The notes under the pieces: model-generated
What the model saw: only the letters and a program-made list of their open reading frames with translations
Told to the model about the DNA's origin: nothing
The model's database searches: none
Program-made: the position numbers and the translations under genes
In this document: piece after piece, positions 7,905 through 16,809 of the stretch
How the letters are laid out: each line of letters begins with the position of its first letter
Numbering within the stretch: the stretch's first letter is position 1
Source of the DNA: JACVRW01 sp963850205
Lineage (GTDB): Bacteria; Actinomycetota; Thermoleophilia; Solirubrobacterales; Thermoleophilaceae
Direction of reading: 5' to 3'
Assembly: GCA_963850205.1 (NCBI GenBank)
Contig: CAWKKJ010000008.1
Coordinates: 682,001 to 746,000 of the forward strand
DNA length: 64,000 nt

Positions 7905-8459
7905 ATGTTGTCCCGTCTTTCCTACGCCAACGTCATCGCCACCGTCGCGCTCTTCCTCGCCCTGGGCGGAAGCAGCTACGCGGCGCTGAACCTGCCCAAG
8001 GCCTCGGTCGGCCCGAAGCAGCTGCAGAAGAACAGCGTGACATCGAAGAAGGTCAAGCCCGGTTCCCTGCTCAAGAGCGACCTCAAGAAGTCCGCGGTCG
8101 AGAGCCTGCGCGGCGCTCAGGGTCCGCAGGGGCCCCAGGGGCTCCAGGGCACGCAGGGCGCCGCTGGCGCGCCGGGAGCGACGAATGTCATCGCGCGCCA
8201 CAGCGCCTTCACCGTCATCGCCCCGGACACGAACGACAACGCGCAGGTCGACTGCCTCCCCGGGGAGACGGCGACCGGCGGAGGAATCGAAACCACCAAC
8301 GGGCACACCGGCGACATGATGGCCGGCGTGTCGCGGCCCGTGGCCGGCGCGGACGACAAGCCTACCGGCTGGTACGTGCGCGCGTTCAACATCGACCGTA
8401 ACGAGGACGACATGGGCAACATCTCGGTCCGCGCCTACATCGTCTGCGCCTCTCCCTGA
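7905..8459 (+). CDS. exported collagen-repeat protein
   Basis: A 184-residue predicted exported protein. The N-terminus (residues 5-27, ending GGSSYAAL) is a hydrophobic signal-like segment. A basic linker rich in Lys and Ser follows, then a short Gly-X-Y collagen-like run at about 69-94 (GAQGPQGPQGLQGTQG and on), then a roughly 90-residue C-terminal domain with two Cys (CLPGE and IVCAS) that could form a disulfide. I associate this architecture with Thermoleophilia genomes, where such genes occur in many copies. An AGGAGG ribosome site sits eight bases before the ATG. Function unknown; surface structure or adhesion is a guess. Confidence 0.82.
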   Translation: MLSRLSYANVIATVALFLALGGSSYAALNLPKASVGPKQLQKNSVTSKKVKPGSLLKSDLKKSAVESLRGAQGPQGPQGLQGTQGAAGAPGATNVIARHSAFTVIAPDTNDNAQVDCLPGETATGGGIETTNGHTGDMMAGVSRPVAGADDKPTGWYVRAFNIDRNEDDMGNISVRAYIVCASP

Positions 8460-8486
8460 CTCAGGCAGCGCCGCCCCCGTTGCGGA

Positions 8487-8492
8487 TAACCT
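8487..8492 (+). promoter_or_regulatory. candidate -10 box for leaderless GMC oxidase gene
   Basis: TAACCT fits the TANNNT -10 pattern and lies seven bases before the GTG start at 8500. No TTGACA-like -35 is seen. It belongs to a set of similarly spaced hexamers in this window. Confidence 0.4.
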
Positions 8493-8499
8493 GGCGATC

Positions 8500-10059
8500 G
8501 TGGAGCGGGCGTACGACGCTCTGATCGTCGGCTCCGGCTTCGGGGGCGGCGTCACGGCCTGCCGGCTGGCCGAGGCCGGCTGGCGGGTCTGCGTCCTCGA
8601 GCGCGGGCGGCGCTTCGGGCGTGGGGACTTCCCCGACCGCCCCGAGCAGGCCCCGCGCCTCCTCTGGCACCCCCGCGCCAATCCCGGCGGGATGTTCGAC
8701 TTCCGCCTGATGCGCGACGTGGCCGTCCTGCAAGCGGCCTGTGTGGGCGGCGGCTCGGTCGTCTACGCCAACGTGCAGCTGCGGGCGCCGCGGCAGGTGT
8801 TCGACAGCGGGTGGCCGGACGCGATCGACCGCAGCGAGCTGGACCCCTGGTACGACCGCACGGAGGACGCGCTCAAGCCGCGCACCACACCGGACGAGCC
8901 GCCGCTGCGCAAGCTGGGCGCGTTCGAGGAGCTCGGCCGCCTCGGCGGCACCGAGGCCGAGCGGCTTCCGCTGGCCGTCCACTTCGGGGAGGATCGCGCC
9001 CACCCGTTCTCCGGGGTCGCCCAGGGCGGCTGCACCAACCTCGCCCGCTGCAACATCGGCTGCCCGCGAGGAGCGAAGAACACCGTGGACATCACCTACC
9101 TCGCGCGCGCGGAGGCGCTCGGGGCCGAGGTCTACCCGCTCCACGAGGCGCTGCGGATAGAGCGCCAGGGCGGCGGCTGGCGGGTGGGCTTCCGCGACCT
9201 CCAGTACGAAGCCAAGGGCAGGGTCGAGGCGCCGCGGCTCGTGTTGGCCGCGGGCTGTCTCGGCACCACCCGGCTGCTGCTGAAGAACCGGCGCCGCATC
9301 GGCGGGTTGTCGCGCGCGCTCGGCCGCCGCTTCTCGGGCAACGGCGACGCCCTGGGCGGCGCCTTCGACCCCACCGCGCCGGGCCTGGAGCGGGCCGAGA
9401 TGCATATCGGGCCGGTGATGACCGGACGGCTCGACTATTGGGATGAGCGGCGTCTCATGCTCGCCGACGGCGCGCTGCCCGAGGCCTTCTCCGGCCTGCT
9501 GGAGATCGTGCGCGGCGGCAACGCCCTCACCGGCTGGCGCCGCCACCTGGTGCGCCTGCGCGACCTCGCGGCGCGCGCCGGCCTGAGCGACCAGCCGGTC
9601 ACGCCCCGCTCGGTGCGCCTGGCCAAGACCCCGCCGATCACCGACTCGATCGTGTTCCTGATGATCGGCCAGGACGCGGCCGACGGGCGGATGCGGCTCA
9701 CGCCGCTCTTTCGCACTCTCGACATCCGCTGGAGCCAGGAGGCCAGCCGGGGCCTGTTCGAGCGCATGCGGGAAACGACCGAGGACCTCGCTCGCAAGGC
9801 GGGCGCCGACCCCTACTTCGCCCTCGACGGCGGTCCGCTGGGCAAGTACGTGACGGTGCACCCGCTCGGCGGCGCGCCCATGGCCGACGACCCGAGCCAG
9901 GGGGTCACCGACGACAGCGGGCGCGTTCACGGTCAACGCGGGCTGGTGGTGGCCGACGGGTCGGTGGTGCCCACGGCCCTGGGGGTGAACCCGGCCAAGA
10001 CGATCGCCGCGCTGGCGGAGCGCAGCGCCGCCGCGCTGGTGGCCGAGGGGCGGCCATGA
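8500..10059 (+). CDS. GMC-type FAD oxidoreductase (cholesterol-oxidase-like)
   Basis: A 519-residue flavoprotein beginning at GTG 8500. The FAD-binding fold is clear in VGSGFGGGVTACRLAEAG at about 10-27, with an acidic residue at the end of beta-2 (CVLERG). The middle holds GGGSVVYANVQLRAP and GCTNLARCNIGCPRGAKNT, and the C-terminus has HPLGGAPMADD and VVADGSVVPTALGVNPAKT, arranged as in mycobacterial ChoD-type cholesterol oxidase/dehydrogenase relatives. No signal peptide is seen. Members oxidise alcohols, passing electrons to O2 or to a carrier; the substrate is not determinable here, though a sterol or terpenoid alcohol is plausible. It overlaps the next oxidase by ATGA and forms a two-gene operon. 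Confidence 0.86.
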   Translation: MERAYDALIVGSGFGGGVTACRLAEAGWRVCVLERGRRFGRGDFPDRPEQAPRLLWHPRANPGGMFDFRLMRDVAVLQAACVGGGSVVYANVQLRAPRQVFDSGWPDAIDRSELDPWYDRTEDALKPRTTPDEPPLRKLGAFEELGRLGGTEAERLPLAVHFGEDRAHPFSGVAQGGCTNLARCNIGCPRGAKNTVDITYLARAEALGAEVYPLHEALRIERQGGGWRVGFRDLQYEAKGRVEAPRLVLAAGCLGTTRLLLKNRRRIGGLSRALGRRFSGNGDALGGAFDPTAPGLERAEMHIGPVMTGRLDYWDERRLMLADGALPEAFSGLLEIVRGGNALTGWRRHLVRLRDLAARAGLSDQPVTPRSVRLAKTPPITDSIVFLMIGQDAADGRMRLTPLFRTLDIRWSQEASRGLFERMRETTEDLARKAGADPYFALDGGPLGKYVTVHPLGGAPMADDPSQGVTDDSGRVHGQRGLVVADGSVVPTALGVNPAKTIAALAERSAAALVAEGRP

Positions 10060-11519
10060 GGATCCGGGTACGCAGCGCGTGGACGAACCACACCGGCAAC
10101 CAGGGCTGCGACCCGCTGCGCATTTGCCGGCCCGAGTCGGTGGAGGAGCTGTCGGAGCTCGTGCGGGAGGCCGAGGAGAAGGAGCTCACCGCCCGGGCGA
10201 TCGGCTCCGGCCACTCCTGGTCGGACGTGGCCCTCACCGGAGGCCTGCTGATCGAGCCGCAGGGACTGGCCCGGCCGCTTCCGCTCGAGACCGAGCTGCT
10301 GCGAGAGGGCGCCGATCCCGCCCGGCTGGCCCGCTGCGGTTCCGGCATCCGGCTGCGGGAGCTGAACGCCCAGCTCGACTCGGAGGGCCGGGCGCTGCTT
10401 CAGATGGGCGGCTACGACGGGCAGACGGTGGCGGGCGTGGTCTCAACCTCGACGCACGGGTCGGGGATCCGGCTCGGCCCCATCTGCGACTTCGTGCGCT
10501 CGCTCGACCTGGTGGCCGCCGGCGGCGCCGTGTACCGGATCGAGCCGGCGGACGGGCCCACCGAGCCCGGCGCCTACGCCGCTCGCCATCCCGACCGCAC
10601 CCTGGTGCAGGACGACCGCTTCTTCGACGCCGCGCGAGTGGGCGTGGGCTGCCTCGGGCTGATCCACTCGCTCATCCTCGAGGTGGGAGAGCGCTACTGG
10701 CTGCGGGAGGTGCGCACCCTGCGTCCCTGGGGCGAGGTGCGTGAGGAGCTGCGCGAGCGCTCGGTGCTCGCCGGCCACCGCCACTACGAGGTCTACATCT
10801 CCCCCCACAGCCTCGACGACGACGACCACTGCCTGATCACCACGCGCCACCCGTGCGAGGGCCCGGCCGAGACCCCGCGCGGCCGGGAGCGCAACTCACT
10901 GCCGGAGTTCTTCGCCACGCTGCCGATCACCCCGAAGGTGCTGAACCTCATCTCCGACGTCCGCCCATCGCTCACGCCCTGGCTGCTCGACCGCGCGCTG
11001 GAGGCGATCGCCGACAAGGAGTACACGAACCTGAGCTTCAAGGTGCTCAACATCGGCACCGCCAACCTGCTCCCGGCCTACTCGTCGGAGATCGGGGTAC
11101 CCGTGGACGCCGAGGGCAGCCACGTCGAGGCCGTGGAGCGCATCAAGCGGATCGCGGCCCGCCACCGCGACGCCGGCTCGGTGTACCACACCTCCCCCAT
11201 CTCGCTGCGCTTCGTCGCGGCCTCCAGCGCCTGCCTCTCGATGATGGAGGGCCGCGACACGATGATGATCGAGCTGATCCAGGCCACCCGCACCGAGGGC
11301 GGCTTCGAGCTGCTGGCCGCCTACGAGGAGGCGCTCTACGACCTGGGCGGGCGGCCCCACTGGGGCCAGGTGAACACGCTGACCGGCAGCCACGACCTGG
11401 TGCGCTCGCTCTACCCGCGCTACGACGAATGGCAGGAGGTGCACGGCCGGCTGAACGCAAGCGGCGTGTTCGACAGCCCCTTCTCGAAGCGGACCGGCCT
11501 GAGCCGCGGGGGGATCTAG
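10056..11519 (+). CDS. VAO/PCMH-family FAD oxidase (aldonolactone-oxidase-like)
   Basis: A 487-residue flavoprotein of the vanillyl-alcohol-oxidase superfamily, most like L-gulono/D-arabinono-1,4-lactone oxidases. The N-terminal PCMH FAD-binding domain has SVEELSELVREAEE, the phosphate-binding AIGSGHSWSDVA near residue 50, and MGGYDGQTVAGVVSTSTHG near 122, which supplies the FAD contact and the loop usually before the catalytic half. The C-terminal substrate domain ends PHWGQVNTL and YDEWQEVHGRLNASGVFDS, matching the ALO domain (WGK-like motif). Oxidases of this group reduce O2 to H2O2; dehydrogenase members exist. Four-base overlap with the GMC gene implies coupled production. Confidence 0.85.
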   Translation: MRIRVRSAWTNHTGNQGCDPLRICRPESVEELSELVREAEEKELTARAIGSGHSWSDVALTGGLLIEPQGLARPLPLETELLREGADPARLARCGSGIRLRELNAQLDSEGRALLQMGGYDGQTVAGVVSTSTHGSGIRLGPICDFVRSLDLVAAGGAVYRIEPADGPTEPGAYAARHPDRTLVQDDRFFDAARVGVGCLGLIHSLILEVGERYWLREVRTLRPWGEVREELRERSVLAGHRHYEVYISPHSLDDDDHCLITTRHPCEGPAETPRGRERNSLPEFFATLPITPKVLNLISDVRPSLTPWLLDRALEAIADKEYTNLSFKVLNIGTANLLPAYSSEIGVPVDAEGSHVEAVERIKRIAARHRDAGSVYHTSPISLRFVAASSACLSMMEGRDTMMIELIQATRTEGGFELLAAYEEALYDLGGRPHWGQVNTLTGSHDLVRSLYPRYDEWQEVHGRLNASGVFDSPFSKRTGLSRGGI

Positions 11520-11666
11520 CCGGAGGGCCAAGGTCGTCGAGCCCCCCGCCGCCGGGCCGGGACCGGCTCCCTTACCCCGCACTCAACGGCGCTCGCGCAC
11601 TCCGAAGCGCCGGCGCAGGGCGTGGCGGCCAAGAACTTCCCCCGCGCCAACGTTCGCCCCGAGAAC

Positions 11667-11701
11667 GGGAGGTTTGCCGCCCCTACCAGCACAAACCTCC
11701 C
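11667..11701. terminator. hairpin in the 299-base convergent gap
   Basis: A perfect ten-base stem (GGGAGGTTTG and CAAACCTCCC) with a 15-base loop lies in the gap 11520-11818 between convergent genes. There is no T run, so a Rho-independent terminator is uncertain. Nothing else coding is evident in the gap; it also contains the small palindrome TTCCCGGGAA at about 11730. Confidence 0.45.
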
Positions 11702-11818
11702 ACAGGGCGATGCGGGACGCGTTCCCGGGAAGTTGTTCCTGCGCTTGGGATTCTCGGCAGGGCGTGAATTACGGGGTAGCGGGAGCGGCCCGGGGCGTGG
11801 CGAGAACGGCGTTCGCCT

Positions 11819-12655
11819 TCAGTCGTGCCAGGGGCGCTCCGCGGTCGGCACCACCACCTGGATCGTGGCCCGCTTGGCCTCCTCGTCGTCGCCCTTTCGG
11901 GTGGCCCAGGTGCGCAGCGAGCGCATCCAGGGCGGGCTGCCGGCGGGCAGGTCGAGCTCCGGGATCGGGGCGCGGTCGTCGGGCAGCAGGTCGTCGCCGT
12001 AGAGCTCCAGGGGCAGCTCGGTGTCGCGCTCCGACAGTCCGGCGTCGAGCCGCTCGAGACCCTCGTTCCACTGGCCCAGCATCTTCTTGGTGGCCTCGCG
12101 CCGCTTCTCCTCGTTGCCCTTGGACGAGGCCTCGGGCATGGTGGGATGGGTCAGCCGCTCGACGGTGAGCTCGGCCGCGCGCTCGGGGTTGGCCTCGGCC
12201 CAGGCGTCGAAGGCCGTGTGGCCGATGTGGCCGAAGGCCACCACCGCCTGAACCCGCCCCTCCTCGCCCAGCAGGGCGTCGAGCCAGCGGTTGCGGTACG
12301 CGAGGATCGGCTCGGAGTCCACGTGGCGCTCGCCGCCGGCCTGCCCGTAGACCGAGTACAGGAAGGCGTTGACCATGACGTAGGAGCGGTCGATTCCCAG
12401 CTTGCGCAGAAAGCCCTGCACGCGCTGGCCGGCCTCGCCCACCAGGATGCGGCGGGCGATGCCCTCGTGCTGGCCCGGGTCCTGGCCCACCACCAGCACC
12501 AGCGCGCTCCCGTCCAGCCGTCCCCGGTGGAAGACCGGGCCCCATTCGATGCGGAAGTCGGCCGGCGGATAGGCCTCGGCTCCGGGGTAGCCGAAGGCCA
12601 GACCGGAGAACGGCCGGCGCACCGGGCCGGCGTCGAACGGGTGCTCAGCTGCCAT
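11819..12655 (-). CDS. uracil-DNA glycosylase superfamily protein
   Basis: A 278-residue protein with the two uracil-DNA-glycosylase-fold signatures: motif 1 VGQDPGQHE at 56-64 and motif 2 LTHPTMP at 168-174, where HPS is more common. The first motif keeps the Asp-Pro pair but not the classic GQDPYH or GEAPG spelling, so substrate range cannot be assigned; base-excision repair of uracil or a relative is likely but a non-repair role is possible. A strong AGGAGG site precedes the ATG. It is the last gene of the five-gene minus-strand unit, 28 bases after the amidohydrolase stop. Confidence 0.75.
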   Translation of the reverse strand: MAAEHPFDAGPVRRPFSGLAFGYPGAEAYPPADFRIEWGPVFHRGRLDGSALVLVVGQDPGQHEGIARRILVGEAGQRVQGFLRKLGIDRSYVMVNAFLYSVYGQAGGERHVDSEPILAYRNRWLDALLGEEGRVQAVVAFGHIGHTAFDAWAEANPERAAELTVERLTHPTMPEASSKGNEEKRREATKKMLGQWNEGLERLDAGLSERDTELPLELYGDDLLPDDRAPIPELDLPAGSPPWMRSLRTWATRKGDDEEAKRATIQVVVPTAERPWHD

Positions 12656-12683
12656 GTCTTTCCCTCCTGTTAGTGGCCCACTG

Positions 12684-14099
12684 TTAGGCGAAAATGGGGC
12701 CCACCTGCGGGTACTCGTCGACGAGCAGGCCGCGCAGCTCCTCCAGCCGGGCCACCGGGTCGGTAGCGGGCGCCGCCGTGTGGCTCGTGTCCAGGAGCAT
12801 GCGCTTGCCCCAGGCGATGAGCGGCTCCAGGCGCTCGCGGTCGGCCGGGTCGGTGAGGGTCTCGAGCCAGTCCTGGCGGCCGTAGGGCAGGTCGCCGTCG
12901 ATCATCACCAGGTCGACCCAGGCCGGTTCGGCGTCGAGTACGTTCTCGTAGGGGTCGTCCAGGCGGCGCTCGAACACCACCAGGTCGGCGGGCCGGCCCT
13001 CGCGCAGGCGGCCCAGCTTGTCGCCCAGGCCCGCCACCTCCGCTGCCTCGCTCGTGACCATGTCCACCAGTCGTCGGGGCGAGGGGTGGGCGCCCTGGCG
13101 GGAGAGCTCCCGGCGCGCGACCTTCATCTCGTGGAGCAGGCTCTGGCTCCCGCTGGGAAGCCAGTCGGCCCCCAGGCCCATGGTCACCCCCACGTCGAGG
13201 GCGTCCGCGGCCAGGGTGGTCTCGCCGTACAGGCGCAGGTTGCTCTGCGGCGACCACACGAGCTTGGCCCCGGCGTCCTTCATGTGCCCGAACTGCTCGC
13301 GCCCGAGGGCGCTGCCGTGGATGACCACCGTGGCGGCGGTGAGGGCGCTGAAGCTCCCGGGCGGATCGATCAGCTCCCACTCGTCCACCGAGCGCGGGTT
13401 GTCGCGCCGCCCCTCGGCCAGGTGCACGTAGAAGGCATCGATCTCACCGGCGCCGATCTCGGTGACGATCTTCTCCAGCCGCGCGTAGTCGCGCTGGCCC
13501 TCCTTGGGCACGTCGATCATCGCCCGGGCCCGGTGGCGGCCGAAGATCCAGCGGTCGACGTTACGCACCAGCGACTCCTCCTCGAGCCGCTCAACCCGCT
13601 CCGAGGTGCCCTGGATGGCGGTGACCCCACCCACCAGTGCGCGGATCTCGGCGTAGCGCAGCTGGGTCTGCTGGGGCAGGGCGGCTATCAGGCGGTCCTG
13701 CGGCCGGCGCACCAGCTCGCGGTAGATCTCCGACCCCCGCCACGCGTAGCGGTTGATGAACTGGCGCGGCGGCTCCCAGGCCGCGAACACGTTGAACTCG
13801 GGATGGCCGTGGAGGTCGATCAGGCCGGGCAGGATCACCCCGCCGCCGGTGTCGTGCACCCGGATCCCCCGCGGCTTGCGGGTGCCGATCGCCCCGATGG
13901 TGGTCCCCTCCCCGACCGTGATGTAGCCCCGCTCCAGCGGCCCGTCGGGCGTCAGCACGCAGCCCTTCAGCGCGAAGGGCTCGGCCGCCGCCGCGCTCAC
14001 CAGTGCCGTGCGGCCCGGAGCGAAGGCGGGCTCCGGCAGCTCCCTGGTGATTCCGGTGGCGTAGGCCGCCTCGAACGTGCTCTGTTCGTCGGTCGCCAT
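12684..14099 (-). CDS. amidohydrolase superfamily metal-dependent hydrolase
   Basis: A 471-residue metallo-hydrolase of the TIM-barrel amidohydrolase group. The beta-1 HxH is in LIDLHGHPEF (His97, His99), a third His in FYVHLAEG near 225, a fourth in VVIHGSALG near 262, and the catalytic Asp in GLGADWLPSGS near 310. This set fits ATZ/TRZ-like deaminases and related enzymes, which hydrolyse C-N bonds on heterocycles, guanidino compounds and the like. The first 40 residues look unstructured. It begins three bases after the peroxidase stop, implying coupled translation. The substrate is unknown; the company of an oxidative operon hints at a non-nucleobase role. Confidence 0.85.
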   Translation of the reverse strand: MATDEQSTFEAAYATGITRELPEPAFAPGRTALVSAAAAEPFALKGCVLTPDGPLERGYITVGEGTTIGAIGTRKPRGIRVHDTGGGVILPGLIDLHGHPEFNVFAAWEPPRQFINRYAWRGSEIYRELVRRPQDRLIAALPQQTQLRYAEIRALVGGVTAIQGTSERVERLEEESLVRNVDRWIFGRHRARAMIDVPKEGQRDYARLEKIVTEIGAGEIDAFYVHLAEGRRDNPRSVDEWELIDPPGSFSALTAATVVIHGSALGREQFGHMKDAGAKLVWSPQSNLRLYGETTLAADALDVGVTMGLGADWLPSGSQSLLHEMKVARRELSRQGAHPSPRRLVDMVTSEAAEVAGLGDKLGRLREGRPADLVVFERRLDDPYENVLDAEPAWVDLVMIDGDLPYGRQDWLETLTDPADRERLEPLIAWGKRMLLDTSHTAAPATDPVARLEELRGLLVDEYPQVGPIFA

Positions 14100-14102
14100 C
14101 GC

Positions 14103-15605
14103 TCAGCGGGTGGCGAAGTCGAGCAGGTCGGCCAGGGTGAACTCGCCCGCGGTCTTCGCCGGAATGCCGCTCGGGGTCCAGGTCGGCTCCACGTTGAACC
14201 AGCTGTTGGGGTCGCCGGCGAGCAGGCCGACCAGGACCTCGGCCACGATGCGGGCTCCCACCGGCCCGAGCCGCCTGCCCTGCTCGCGCTTCTCCGCCTC
14301 CTTGAGCACGTAGAACCACAGCGGCGTGTCCTGCTGGAGCGCGTTGCGGTGAGCCGCGCGCAGCCGCAGCCGCTCCAGCTCGAGCTGCTCGGCGGTCAGC
14401 GGGGTCTCCCCCATGTGCTGGGCCACGGACTGGCCGGAGGGCAGCTGGAGCGCCTTGCCGCGGCGCAGGTTCAGCACCGACAGCGGGTTGCGACCCCGGT
14501 TGACCCCGCCCGGGAGCTTCATCAGCGGCCGGGCCAGCCGGATGTTGATCCTGCGGCTGGGCTGCGGGCGCCGGCTCGTGATCTTGACGAAGTGCGGCCA
14601 GGTGATGGTCCAGGCCTGCGGCAGGCGGCGGAACCCGCCCAGGTGCTCCAGGGGACCGGGTTGCGCCTTGCGCGAGAAGATCGGCACGCCGGTGACGATC
14701 TCGTTGAGGTCGTAGCTCGGCCGGATCATCGAGTGCCCGAAGCGGTAGGCGGCCACGGAGAACTCCACCGGCATGAACGGGTCGCCTGTCCAGGTAAAGA
14801 AGCGCAGGTCGGCCACCGGCCGGCCCGTGGCCGGGTCGGTCTTGAGGACGTCGTTCACCGCCGCCGCGCCCGCGATGCGGGGCAGGAAGTCCTTGACCAC
14901 CACCCACTGGTAGTGCCAGGTGACCAGCCGCCGCGCCTCCTCGAACAGCGCCGCACCGGACAGGCCGGTGTCCGCCTTGACCCGGTCGACCACCCGGTCG
15001 TGGAACTTGATCATCGCCAGGTGCAGCTGGGAGACGATGATGTTCTCGTCGTTGCGCGGGTCGCCGATCAGCGCCCGTCCCTGCTGGTTTCTGGGCAGAT
15101 CCTGCCGCTCGAGCACCTGGTCGTCGGAATCGAACTGCGGGTTGCGTCCGGCCAGCAGCTTCACCCCACGGAACTCCGGGTCCAGCCACTCGTAGAGGTA
15201 TGGGGAGTCGGAGGGCCCGCGGCCGTAGAGCGAGTCCAGGTCGAAGCGCGGCGAGCGGAAGTCGATCAGCCCGTCAGGATCGCTGACGCGTTGCAGGGTC
15301 GAGACCGGATCGAAGGTGATGTCGTGGTCGACGAACTGGCCCAGGTAGGTGTAGCCCACCGGGATCGACGCGTTGTCGGCCTGGGGCGGCGGGCGGCGCT
15401 CCTCGGGCATGGCCTTGCCCAGCGCGATGAGCGCCTCATTGGGCGGGCGGGAGATCGGCAGGTTGGGGAACATCCGGCCGAAGCGGCCCTCGAAGAGCGG
15501 GGACCGCGGCACCGCCGCGAGCCCGCGCTGAGGCGCGCCGCCGTGGTGGGTCACGCCCTCCTCGACGAGACCCTCGTCGGAAAGATCGTCCGCGGCGTCG
15601 GGCAT
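14103..15605 (-). CDS. animal-type haem peroxidase (peroxicin-like)
   Basis: A 500-residue member of the peroxidase-cyclooxygenase superfamily. The distal motif GQFVDHDITFD places distal His94 and a calcium-binding Asp95; RFDLDSLYG near 120-127 resembles the second calcium site; the catalytic Arg184 is in GDPRNDENI; and the proximal haem ligand His291 is in FGHSMIRPSY. All core catalytic residues are therefore present. No signal peptide is seen, so the protein is either cytosolic or exported without one. Such enzymes use H2O2 to oxidise halides or organic substrates, or oxygenate lipids. The Vps62-like gene ends 58 bases upstream and the amidohydrolase follows after three bases. Confidence 0.9.
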   Translation of the reverse strand: MPDAADDLSDEGLVEEGVTHHGGAPQRGLAAVPRSPLFEGRFGRMFPNLPISRPPNEALIALGKAMPEERRPPPQADNASIPVGYTYLGQFVDHDITFDPVSTLQRVSDPDGLIDFRSPRFDLDSLYGRGPSDSPYLYEWLDPEFRGVKLLAGRNPQFDSDDQVLERQDLPRNQQGRALIGDPRNDENIIVSQLHLAMIKFHDRVVDRVKADTGLSGAALFEEARRLVTWHYQWVVVKDFLPRIAGAAAVNDVLKTDPATGRPVADLRFFTWTGDPFMPVEFSVAAYRFGHSMIRPSYDLNEIVTGVPIFSRKAQPGPLEHLGGFRRLPQAWTITWPHFVKITSRRPQPSRRINIRLARPLMKLPGGVNRGRNPLSVLNLRRGKALQLPSGQSVAQHMGETPLTAEQLELERLRLRAAHRNALQQDTPLWFYVLKEAEKREQGRRLGPVGARIVAEVLVGLLAGDPNSWFNVEPTWTPSGIPAKTAGEFTLADLLDFATR

Positions 15606-15663
15606 GGAGCTCCTCGCGCTCGGGGCCAGCTTGAGCGACTCTATGCAGGCTCGCCGGACGGAG

Positions 15664-16809
15664 TCAACGCCCGAGCTGGACGGCGGCCTGCTCGCTGACG
15701 TTGCCCTGCTCGTCCGCGGCGCTCACCAGGACGTGGTACCTCTCCTCGGTGAGCGGCAGCGGGTGCTCAACCTCGCCCTCGCGTCCGGCCACGGGCTGGG
15801 TGTCGGTGACGGGCGGCAGGCCGTCGCCGGGTGCGTCCAGGGTCGCGAGCAGCTGCGCGGGCGCCGGCGCCCCCGGCGCTCGTGGAAAGCGGTACGCGAC
15901 CACCGCCCGGTCGCCCTCGCGGCGCACCGTGATCTCCGGCCGTGGTGGCGCCGGCGGGTCGGGCTCCGGCCGGTGGGTGCGGGGATCGAGCTCGTCGCAT
16001 TCCTCGTGAAAGGTCTCGGGGTCGTCCCACTTGTCCTGGTGGGCCGGCCCGCGCGGGCTGTTGGACTCGGCCACGTTGCGCGCCTTGCTCGAGCCCCAGC
16101 GCCCGGGCCAGGCGAGCCAGCCCGGGAGGTCGCGGGCGATCACCTCGAGCGCCGGCGACACCTTCGCCCCCTTGCCGTCGGCGTGGTCGGGCACGATCGG
16201 CGCCTTGTGCCTGCCCGCGAACGGGAACGAGGCCTGCGAGCCGCGGGCCACGTACACCACCGGCCGCTGCCCTTGCTTCTGCACGATGTCCCACGCGCAG
16301 CGCTGCCCGTGGGTGTGCTGCGCGAAGGCCATCGCCTGCGGGTCGCCGCCCGCGCCGATGCGCACCTGCACCATCTCCCAGTCGCCCTCGTGCAGGCCGA
16401 AGCCCAGGAACGCTTTGTTGTTGAACAGGTAGAAGAACCAGTACTGCAGCCACGCGCCGCCGTCGTCGGCCGGCACCTCGTGGCCGTAGACGCGGTCGGC
16501 GAACTCGGGCCGGTGCATCTCGCGCGCCTGGAGCACATAGTCGCCCCCCAACGCGTCCAGGTGGTCCGAGCGTGTCACGCCGGCCTCGTCGCGGTAGCTC
16601 TTCGAGCCCAGATAGGACAGCTCGAGCCGCGGGCGGCGGCGTCCGCCCGCCGCCGACGCCAGCACGTCGCCGCCGGCCCTGCGCAGCAGGTTGGCCGGGT
16701 CGCCGCCGGGCCCGCAGCGGTTGGTCATGATCGCCGGGGAGTCCGCCGCGAAGCTGCCCTGCGAGTCGTAGCGCAGGATCGGGCGATGGCGCTGGAGCAG
16801 GTCGCTCAC
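15664..16809 (-). CDS. Vps62-like protein
   Basis: A 381-residue protein from GTG 16807-16809. Its centre carries the hallmark of the Vps62/DUF946 family, WLQYWFFYLFNN followed by LHEGDWEMVQVRI, then VVYVARGSQASFPFAG. A C-terminal 90-residue segment after a Pro-rich stretch (about residue 270) looks like a beta-sandwich, FN3- or Y_Y_Y-like, ending in AAVQLGR. No signal peptide or membrane helix is evident. The molecular role of the family in bacteria is not established. The start overlaps the stop of the upstream flavoprotein gene (GTGA, 16806-16809), so the two are translationally linked. Confidence 0.8.
   Translation of the reverse strand: MSDLLQRHRPILRYDSQGSFAADSPAIMTNRCGPGGDPANLLRRAGGDVLASAAGGRRRPRLELSYLGSKSYRDEAGVTRSDHLDALGGDYVLQAREMHRPEFADRVYGHEVPADDGGAWLQYWFFYLFNNKAFLGFGLHEGDWEMVQVRIGAGGDPQAMAFAQHTHGQRCAWDIVQKQGQRPVVYVARGSQASFPFAGRHKAPIVPDHADGKGAKVSPALEVIARDLPGWLAWPGRWGSSKARNVAESNSPRGPAHQDKWDDPETFHEECDELDPRTHRPEPDPPAPPRPEITVRREGDRAVVAYRFPRAPGAPAPAQLLATLDAPGDGLPPVTDTQPVAGREGEVEHPLPLTEERYHVLVSAADEQGNVSEQAAVQLGR

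Noticed and set aside
12654..15698. Plus-strand open frame of about 1000 codons
   Set aside because: It lies antisense to the amidohydrolase and haem peroxidase genes, has no domain signature, and is rich in His, Arg and Leu runs as expected for a mirror frame in very GC-rich DNA.
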